A program made the translations under genes and the position numbers. The notes beneath the pieces are model-generated. The model made no database searches. It was given only the letters and a program-made list of their open reading frames with translations, and was not told the origin of the DNA. This document shows positions 53,912 through 62,152 of a stretch of 64,000 bases of DNA, in pieces. Each line of letters begins with the position of its first letter. Position 1 is the stretch's first letter. Origin of the DNA: Porphyra umbilicalis (Eukaryota > Rhodophyta > Bangiophyceae > Bangiales > Bangiaceae); contig KV919030.1 of NCBI GenBank assembly GCA_002049455.2, forward strand, positions 1 to 64,000, written 5' to 3'.

Positions 53912-54110
53912 GAGGATGTCGACAACAGGAGGCAGAGAGGCTGTCGACAACAGGAGGCAGAGAGGATGTCGACGACAGGAGGCAGAGAGGGTGCCGACGA
54001 CAGGAGGCAGAGAGGGTGCCGACGACAGGAGGCAGAGAGGGTGTCGACGACAGGAGGCAGAGTGGGTGTCGACGACAGGAGGCAGAGAGGGCGCCGACGA
54101 CTGAAGAAAG
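53912..54110. repeat. 25-bp tandem repeat upstream of VPS2
   Basis: About eight units of AGGAGGCAGAGAGGGTGCCG plus ACGAC, several with GTCGAC in place of GCCGAC. It starts 76 bp upstream of the VPS2 start codon, so it lies in the 5' leader or core promoter. Units on the left carry ACAAC, those on the right ACGAC, indicating stepwise expansion. Confidence 0.85.
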
Positions 54111-54527
54111 AGAGGGCGTCGAGGAAAAAAGACAGGCGCAGGGGAGCCGCTAATGAAGAAGGCCGCCGGCGGGCCGCGTCGAGGGAGCCGTGTCGGGAGA
54201 GGGAGGCGGGTGTGGTACGGAGGGGGCCCACGTCCGCCGCGTTGCAACAAGGACCGATAACGCCCCTCTCACTTGGGTGGCGCACGTCAGCTTGACATCA
54301 GCCGGCTGATTGGCTAGCCAATAGCGTGGCGATCGTTCAAGCAGTAAGACGACCGGCATCAACATGCAGATGCGGAGAAGATCGCTTCGATCGCGTTTGT
54401 AGTTGCTCGAGGGATCGTCATGATGCGCACGTGCTTCGCGGCACGTACCAGATATGGGAGGTGATTTTTTTATTTGAATCATGCTGATTTTAATGATTGA
54501 AATCATTTTCCCTAAAGGTCTGATGAT

Positions 54528-55705
54528 TTAAATCACATGGGCATTGTCATGCTTACACTGATGCCACCTGACACTGCGGGTTTGCACGGACGAGCAAGTC
54601 ATGGTCCTCGTCGAACTCTCACCGACCGCCGGCGTGACGGTGACACAGCGCGGTGGGGTGCGCAACACCGCGACGGCGGGAATGGTAGGCGTGAGCACCG
54701 CGCACGCCGCGTCAATGACTTTGACCGAGCGGAGTGTCGAGAGCGCGGCCGTTACCAGGTGCGGGTCCACGGGGGGGGTCCCCGCGGCCGCGGGCGGCCG
54801 GAGAGCTACGAGCGGGGCGGGGAGGGGGAGGAGGGGGGGAGGTTTCCCGCCACCACCTCCGCCGCCGCCGCCAGCGACGGCGACGGGCATGGCCCGCGGC
54901 GGCACCGCCCGCCAAGCAGCGGGAGCGCGAAAAGACGTCCGACACGGAGTGGACGCGTCGTTGGCGGAGAGGAGGGACCGCACCATCGCGGTGGCGGTAA
55001 TGGCGGCGGGGCGGGCGATCGCCGCGGCGGCCGCTGCCGGTGCACCCCCGACCACGTCCAACCCGGACCGCCAGACGCCGTTGGCGGAGAGTGGCGCGTC
55101 GACGGCGGCTTGGGCGGCTTCAATGCCACGGGTGGCGACGCAAAGGACGACCGCCACCGCCGCCGGCGCGGCGAGCGGCGGCGGCGGTGGAGGCGGCGGC
55201 AGCGGCGGCGGGGGGAGGTAGGGGCAGGGCAAAGAGCGCGGCGATGAGTGCCGGCACCCTCCCCCGGGCGACCACGTCGACCCGCACCCACGGGTTGGCG
55301 GCGGTATACACGCCACTGGCAGGCGCGACAGCAGAGAGGGCAGCGAGGTGGTCGCCGGCGGCTGGCACCACCGGCGACCAGCCGCCCGCCACGGCGGCGG
55401 CGAGCGCGGAGAACAGCGGGGCCGTGGTAGCCTCGAAAACTCCCGCGCGCTCCCTCGTCAGCGTGGCGCCCAGGGCGTCCGCCATCGACGCCACGAGCGG
55501 CTACGACAGACCGCGGTGGCAGCGGCAGCGGCGGTGGCGGCGGTCACCTCCGCCGCGGCGGTGACTGCCGGGTGAGGCGGCGGCAGACCTCCCCCGCGCA
55601 CCCCGTCGACGTCTCCACCCCGTGCCGCCCCCCCGCCCCCCCCGACGTGTGGAGGGCCGCCCAGTCGGTGACGCCCGCCGCACGAGACACGAAGGAAAAC
55701 ATCAT
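54528..55705 (-). pseudogene. Unrecognised gene, probably broken, starting beside a MITE
   Basis: The minus strand from ATG 55705 reads MMFSFVSRAAGVTDWAALHT, then enters G runs. A second convincing stretch (MADALGATLTRERAGVFEAT, then LFSALAAAVAGGWSPVVPAA and NPWVRVDVVARGRVPALIAA) spans 55485-55220. After another frame change at a Pro/Gly run it continues with AAVAVVLCVATRGIEAAQAA, LSANGVWRSGLDVVGG and HLVTAALSTLRSVKVIDAAC to 54528. The repeated use of ordinary helical sequence across frames suggests one Ala-rich helical protein. At least two frame changes and a TAG near 55499 separate the pieces, and no family is recognised. A MITE ends 6 bp upstream of the ATG. Confidence 0.35.
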
Positions 55706-55711
55706 CGTTAG

Positions 55712-55998
55712 TGTCTATTCTACTGGCCGCCTCATTTGAGCCGATTCCCCTCATTTGAGGCTGTTTTCGATGCCTCTCTGTGACCATGTTCCCGGCCTCG
55801 GCTGCTCTTTCTGAGAATAGATCTGGACTCGGCGCAGTCCACTCACCTATGGGTCAACTCGGCGGCTGTGTACGATGAAAACTCGGAGGGGGTGCCCCAG
55901 ACACCCCAAAAAGGGCGCCTTTCCAGGCCATATGAGAGGGAGCCTCATTTGAGCCTCATCTGAGCCTCATTTGAGCCTCGGGAGCAGTAGAATAGACA
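55712..55998. mobile_element. MITE family A, copy 2 (complete, 287 bp)
   Basis: Perfect 14-bp terminal inverted repeats, TGTCTATTCTACTG at 55712-55725 and its complement at 55985-55998, flanked by TTAG at 55708-55711 and 55999-56002 as a 4-bp target duplication. Subterminal CCTCATTTGAGG-type palindromes occur twice on the left and three times on the right, one of them as CATCTGAG. The interior shares blocks with 25841-26117. It has no coding capacity. The left end abuts the start codon of the broken gene ending at 55705. Confidence 0.92.
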
Positions 55999-56002
55999 TT
56001 AG

Positions 56003-56349
56003 TGGTCCTTATCAGGTCTTATCACATGGTAATTGTATTTATGCTCGTCGATAACGAGCCTAACTAATTTGAATCATGTCCAATTATTTAATTCATGCCG
56101 AATGATGGTGGGCTCCCAAAACACAGACAACCTGGAAGAGGGCGGCCGCTGGCGTGTGGCCGACTCTGAAGTCTATCTCATCTTATTAGTCCTACAGAAC
56201 CCCACACAACGATCAGTCAGAACCACACTCGCACTCCCCTCCTCAGCCTTTCATGCCTACCCGAACCCCCTGCCATCCCCCTTCAGGCTTATACAAAGAA
56301 GAGTCCGACTGTTGCTGGCTTGTCTCGTTGGCACCTCGATGGCGCGTTG
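56003..56349. other. Flank of the copia fragment, AT-richer
   Basis: Contains AT-rich words (TTTGAATCATG at about 56068, ATTATTTAATTCATG) that also occur near 54465-54540. This suggests the two stretches once belonged to one element or target region later split by the MITE. No gene is seen. Confidence 0.3.
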
Positions 56350-58680
56350 CTCGTTAGCGCCCGGGCCGTACGGTGGCAAGTGGTGGGGGGAGGCGGCGCT
56401 GACGGTCACCAACGTGGCCAACCGCCCCCCCACGCAGAGCGAGACGGCAACGCCGAACCAGCTGTTTTTCGGCAAGAGGCATGTCGGCCACCTGCGGGCG
56501 ATTTGGTGCCATTTGCGGGCACACGTGCGCCACCAAGTTTGTCGGAAGATGGACGATAAGACCGAGGTGAGCAAGCTCATGGGCTTCGGTGAAGACACAA
56601 TGGGCTACAAGGTTCTCTTCATCGGGCGGATCGTCCTCAGCCGTGACGTGCGGTTCAACGAGGAGCTCCGGGGCGCCGAAAGCGATTGAAGGACGGAGGT
56701 CCGCGGTGAGCCGCGATGACGCGGCTGGAAGAGAGCCCAAGTCTGGTGAGCCCCACCTACTGGGCGGTTCATCCGAGGTGGAAGATACGCGCCTTCGGGC
56801 GGAGGACGGGGTGGACGACGAGCGGCACTCGGCAACCCAGGCCGGACGCGGCAAGCACTGGGACATCCCTCGACCCTACTGCCCCCGAGGTGGATAAAGA
56901 CGCCGTGGAAGCGGCGCGGCAGCTGTTTCAACAGCCGTGCGGGAGCGATGAGCTCGAGTCGGACGACGGGGCGGATGCCTCCGACGACTCGGCCGACGGC
57001 GGGAGCACGGACTCGCCCACTGGCGGGGCGCAGCCGACGGGGCCCCTTCCATCCGGCAGCAGCATGCTGTCGCTGCGGGTGCGCCCGACACAGACAGCCC
57101 GCGCCGACAAGACTGTCAGCACGAGGGAGGTGTATGCGGCGGTGTCGGTTAACCCAGAAAAGATGCTGATCCATAAGGCGAAGAAGGAGCCGGACTGGGA
57201 GGAGGTTGACGCCAGCGTGCGGGACGGGGTGGACTCACTCTGGCGTAATGGAACGTGGGAGCTGGTGCACCTACCCTGAGGGGCAAACTTCAAGGGTCTT
57301 CGGATGCTCTGCGAGCGCAAGCGCGGCACAGACCACACAGTGAGCCATCAAAAGAGACGTTACTTTGCGCGCGGCGGCACGCATTTGCACCTCGTGGAAT
57401 ATGTCGCGGTGTGGGTGCCCGTGGCGCACCACGCCACGCTGCGGGCGGTGCTGGTGGTAAGCGCGTGTAACAGTTGGGCACTTGGCCAGCTGGGCATGAA
57501 GACGGCTCTCCTAAGTGGGGTCGAGGAGGAGGAGGTGTATGTCCGCCAGCTGGAAAGACACGAGCGCGGGGGCCGCAGAAAGATTTGCGTGCTTCAGGCG
57601 CTCTATTGCCTCAAATAGGCGTCGCATGCGTGGTACAAGAATCTGACGGAGGTGCTGCCCGCGGCAGGGATGCGGGCTTCGGGCGGCGTCCCCTACCCCT
57701 GCGTTGGGACGTTTGACGGCGTGCGTGTCTACGTACTGATGTATTTCGACGACTTGGTGCTGGCGGGTGTGTTGTACAAGGTGGTCTACATGTCCAGGAA
57801 GGCCCTGATGGAGGATTTTTCCGTCCGCGAGATGGGTGAGCCGACATACTTCCTCGGCATGCGCATGTGGTACAATCGGAAGGATGGACTGCTGTCCCTT
57901 GCGCAACGGCAGTACGTCACATCCATTCTGGAGTGGTTTGGCTTGGCAGAGAGCAACCCGGTGCGCCTGCCTATGAGGGCTATAGATGTGATGCCGCGTG
58001 AGAAGTCCCTGATGGGGCCCCCAATGGCTATTATGAATCGGAAGGCGTTGGCCTCGCTGCTGTTCTTGGCGACCAGCACGCGGCCCGAAATTATCCTCGC
58101 CGTAGGCATGCTGTCCCGCCGCGTGAGCGCACCGACACAGGTGCATTGGGCGGTACCCAATGCCGTTATGTGATACCTGCAAGGCACGCGTGACTGGCAC
58201 AGTAGCTACGGCGCGAAGGGGCCGCTGGTTGGTTAAAGCGACACCAACTGCGCCGGCGAAGTCCATACGTGGCGCTCGACGGCGGGGAAAGCCTTCCTCT
58301 GGGGAGGGGGAGCCATCTCCTTGGAGAGCAAGATACAGGCGACGTTGGCGGCCTCCACGACGGAGGTAGAGCATGTGGCGGCGGCGATGGCCGCCAAGGA
58401 GGCCATCTGGATGGGAGGCCACGTGCGCGAGCACGGTGCGGACGAAGAGCCTGTTGTCATGCACTGCGACAGCCCGGTGGCTGCGGCGTCGATGCGCAAC
58501 ACGACGAGCTCAGCCGGGACCAAGCACATTGACGTCACGAGCCACTTCGTGCGCAAGTGCGTGGACGGCGGGACTATCAATATCTAGGGCCTAGGGAGGG
58601 CGGAAACAGTTGTGGACGGCCTGACCAAGCCGGTGCCAACAGAGGCACTCAACAAGTCGCCACGCCCCGTTGAGGCATGA
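56350..58680 (+). pseudogene. Ty1/copia retrotransposon, 3' half of pol, decayed
   Basis: Order on the plus strand: the end of integrase (WGEAALTVTNVANRPPTQSE, LFFGKRH, a SRDVRF signature near 56640), a linker, reverse transcriptase with the YFDD active-site motif (about 57744-57755), and an RNase H-like end (LWGGGAISLESK, ASTTEVEHVAAAMAAKEA, GLTKPVP near 58630). That order, integrase before reverse transcriptase, defines the copia superfamily. Gag, protease and most of integrase are absent. Interruptions: a frame change between 56689 and 56716, then TGA 57277, TAG 57616, TGA 58171, TAA 58234 and TAG 58585. At TAG 57616 and TGA 58171 the family normally has Gln and Arg, consistent with CAG to TAG and CGA to TGA transitions. 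It cannot encode active enzymes. Confidence 0.85.
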
Positions 58681-59370
58681 CCCAGTGGAAGCGCTGCTGC
58701 CCCGAAAAGCGCGACTCACAAAGGCGAGCCAAATAATTGGACACGGATGGCCCAAAAAATGGGACCCCGGCAAATCATTGACTGACACGACCGGGGACGG
58801 AATTGGGAACCTGGAGGTCGTGGGGGAGGAGCCGCGTGGCGGCTGCCGCCACGTGGGTACTACGAGAAGCACGGTCACGCGGGCAAGGGATACGCCGCCG
58901 CGGATGCGACGGCACGGGGGAGTACGCGGGGAGGGCGTGCGTCGAACCGGGGGCGGGAGCCCGAGGGAGCACGTGGGGAGAGCACGCGGGGGCATTGGGG
59001 TGCCCGGACGGGGAGCTGTATGCGCCGGCGGGGGCTGGCGCGCTGGCGCCTGGCGCGAGCCGTGCCTGGATAAAAGTGGCGTGAGGAGGGGCGAAGTCGC
59101 CAAACACGCTCGGTCGAGACTTCGGCTTCCCTCTCCGACAAGCTGACGAGCTGGGGCGGACGCAGGTCGTAACTACGGTCTGCGCGCGATGGCTCACTCT
59201 CTCGGAATCCGACACTGCTACACGCCCACCCGAACCCAAGTCAGCACACCCTCTCCGTCTTGCTCACTGCCCTACAGGGAAGACCTCCCCGCTGACGCAG
59301 ACTCCACTACAGTTGGCTCCTCCAACAGGGAGCAGCCACTACTCGATGGCCTAAATTAATGAAAGGCAAT
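58681..59370 (+). other. Possible 3' LTR region of the copia fragment
   Basis: Follows the end of pol. A purine-rich tract (GGTCGTGGGGGAGGAG, about 58817-58832) could be the polypurine tract, and GGATAAAAG at 59068-59076 could be the LTR TATA box. The matching 5' LTR is not in the window, so borders cannot be fixed. Nothing else is recognised here. Confidence 0.25.
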
Positions 59371-62152
59371 GAACGACCACTACGCAAGAAAAAATGCCAG
59401 GCAGAAGGTCATGCATCGTGGGGCGAATACGAAGCACATATCATCACACCCAATGCACGCAAAACTACACCCGCAATAGCATGACGCCGTGCACGGGTCG
59501 TACGCGGGGAGTTAGAGAGCGGGGGAGCCGCCAGTGGGCTCCCATCCCCCCTTCCATGCACCTACCTCGGAGGTGAAGTGACATGTGCATAGCAACGGCA
59601 GTGAGCGACGCTTCCGTTACGCGCGAAGAAAACCCTACGAACAAGTGTCACCAGTAGTGCGGGGGACGATAGTAACGGGGGCAGGGTCGGCCGGCCACAT
59701 CGAGGGGGGGAAGGGAAGGATTGGATTGGTCGACGAAAACGCCGGCAGTCAAACGGAGAAGATGCTGCTTGTGGCGAACGCAGCGGAAATGGCGTCCTCC
59801 AACAGCGGAACCCCAACAGCAAGAAACACAGGACGGCAGCGAAGAGAACGGAGTGAGGCAACGGGAGACGTAGGCGGTGAGACCATGGTTGACAGTGTCC
59901 TGCATGTCGTCGCGCAAAGAGATAGCCTGCGCTGCGCGTTCAACGAGCGGAGGACCCGCGTCTAGGGCCCCAGGAGACTCCCGAGGAGAGACGAATGACG
60001 GGGTATCCGCGCGCGCGGCGGCCCGCGCGCGCTCAGACACGTTGTGAGTTTCTGAATCTACCTGTTTGCAGCTACTGTACGTCGTTGAATCGTACTCTGG
60101 CCGCCGTTTGGGAAATCAATCGGTATGATATTACAAGGAGGAAGTTGGCAGTTGGGACTCACCTGCCCGTGAGGCATGCGATCGTCAGTGGTTGATGTTT
60201 TCCCCAACATGTCCCAAAAGCGTTGGGACTCGTTGTTTTAACGAGCACCCGGTTCGTGGGGGTTTGTTGGGGGACATGTCGGGCTGTTTGTTGGGACATG
60301 TTGGGCCCCAACAAGCCCCAACGAATGGCGGGGTCGTTGGGTCGTTGTCGCAACGAGCGAGTCGTTGGGAGTTCGTTGGGGAATGCATCAGAAGCTGACG
60401 ATTGTGCTTGAACGTATCGAACTTGTTCGTGGCGATCTCGAGTGCGGGTACTGTCAGGGGCAGTGTTGTCCCCATGTTCCCACGAGGGCCCAGATCAACA
60501 GCCGACACGGCACCCGTGGCGTCCGAGATCAAGCCTTCAGTGGACCCGGATGACACCGGTCCTCGATTGAAGGTGTGGGCTCTGTGGCCGTGCGCGGCAT
60601 GGTCCGTCGCCCGTGCCGACCTGAGCGCCCGCTGTCAACGCCAGGACGAAGTCCCAAATCGCACCGAGGACTCGTCGCGGGCTCCCCCGGCCCCCCAACA
60701 ACGGCGCAGCTCGCACCCGACTTCTGTCCAGCGGTGCCCGGCTCCCCGTTTTCTTTTTTCATCGTCCACGCGGCTCTGGCTGTTGCAGATGCACGGGTCG
60801 GTGTCGCCGGGCGCGGCTTGCGCCCAACCCCACCTGAAGCACCCCCCCAGCGGTGCGGCGGTGCTCGGCAGGCAGATCCGCCCGCCGCCATAGAGCGACG
60901 GCCGCCGATGAGGCAGCTGCGCGCGATCCCGCCCCGATCCTGCCACGACCCAATCAACCGGGAGGCTGTGGACCGCGCGCCTCCAACCTCGTGCCAACGC
61001 ACTAATCGACTCTCGAGGCGGCGGCGGCGGCTCGGCGTCCGTTTACGGGCGTTGGGGTTCGCCGTTCAGGCAGCAGCGGCCCGCGCTGCTGCCATGGTAG
61101 GGAGCGGGAGGGCGCGTGCGCGGCACCGGCGGCGCCGCCCAACCGCCCCGCACCGGGTTCTTCGTGGAAACGCCCGGAAATGCATGCGTGGTGGTCCGTG
61201 TCCGGGGGGGAGAGGGGGGACCGCACGCTCCGACTTGCGGCTGGCAGGGACGCCGACCACCGCGCGTCACCTGGTTGTAGCGGGTCCCCCCCCCCCTCTT
61301 CTCACCACACGGGGACCACTGCTGGTGTCCCGGTCCCCGGCCGCATCTCTTTTGGGCCATGTACACGTACTCGAGCGTGAGAGGCCGGGAGGGGGGTGGT
61401 CCGAGCGCCACATATGCTGGGTGGAGCCTCCGCCATGCACCCATGCGGCGAGCAGTCCTGGCGCGCTGTGTGTGTGTGGCTCGTTTGGGCGGTTCGGAAC
61501 CACCGTCTGGCGGTGCGGTGACACACCCTGGCAACGAGGTCTGGGACCTCCAGCGCGTAGGCGCCAGCCACAATCAGGCGGGCCGCGGCCGTCGAGCTTT
61601 ACACGACGCCGCCGACAGTGGCCGGGGGCGGATGAGCTGGGTCACCAGCGCGGCGCGCAGGGTGGCGTTCCTGCAAAGCCCCACCGATACCGCCGTCTAG
61701 GCGGTTGGGCACTGTCGACCGCCGCGTGGCGGTGACGCCAGCTTGGAGGAGGGAGTGGCAGCAGCAAGGTATCCGGCAGCTGGGGAGTGCCGTATCGCGG
61801 GTAAGGTCCAGCGCGGGCCACGTGCCACCGCCCGTCTGCTCACCAGACTGGTGGCTGACGCGGGGCTGGTGCCCGTCGTTGTCATTGTTTGTGGTACGGC
61901 CTGGCCGTCGGGCGGTGGCATTAGGGAAGCCGCTCCACCGCTGCACCCTGCGGCAGCAACTTTGTGCATGCAAGCGACGGCGGTTATACGCTGGAGTCGC
62001 AGGTCCACGACCCGATGCCAATTTCCCCTTCGGGTCCACCTCGCCGCGTTGCCATCCCACGCTCCCCCTCCCCACCTCGCTCACTCTAGGTCCCCCATCT
62101 CCCATCTCCCCTGGCCGCCAGCTTCCTCTCCCGCGTCGCCGGCGAGGGCAGG
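59371..62152. other. Intergenic, no gene recognised
   Basis: Several frames of 100-386 codons exist (for example 60575-61735 on plus), but they are Arg/Pro/Gly-rich, overlap on both strands and show no motif. The rightmost 100 bp, C-rich with short pyrimidine tracts (62050-62130), is probably the 5' leader of the gene at 62153. Confidence 0.35.
60202..60380. repeat. Cluster of GTTGGG and ACATGT inverted motifs
   Basis: Within 180 bp, three ACATGT palindromes are flanked by CCCAA or TTGGG (CCCCAACATGTCCC, GGGACATGTCGGG, GGGACATGTTGGG). The cluster also has many GTTGGG/CCAACG words in both orientations. The arrangement permits several alternative hairpins. It could be a small foldback element or a binding-site cluster; no outer target duplication is evident. 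Confidence 0.55.
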
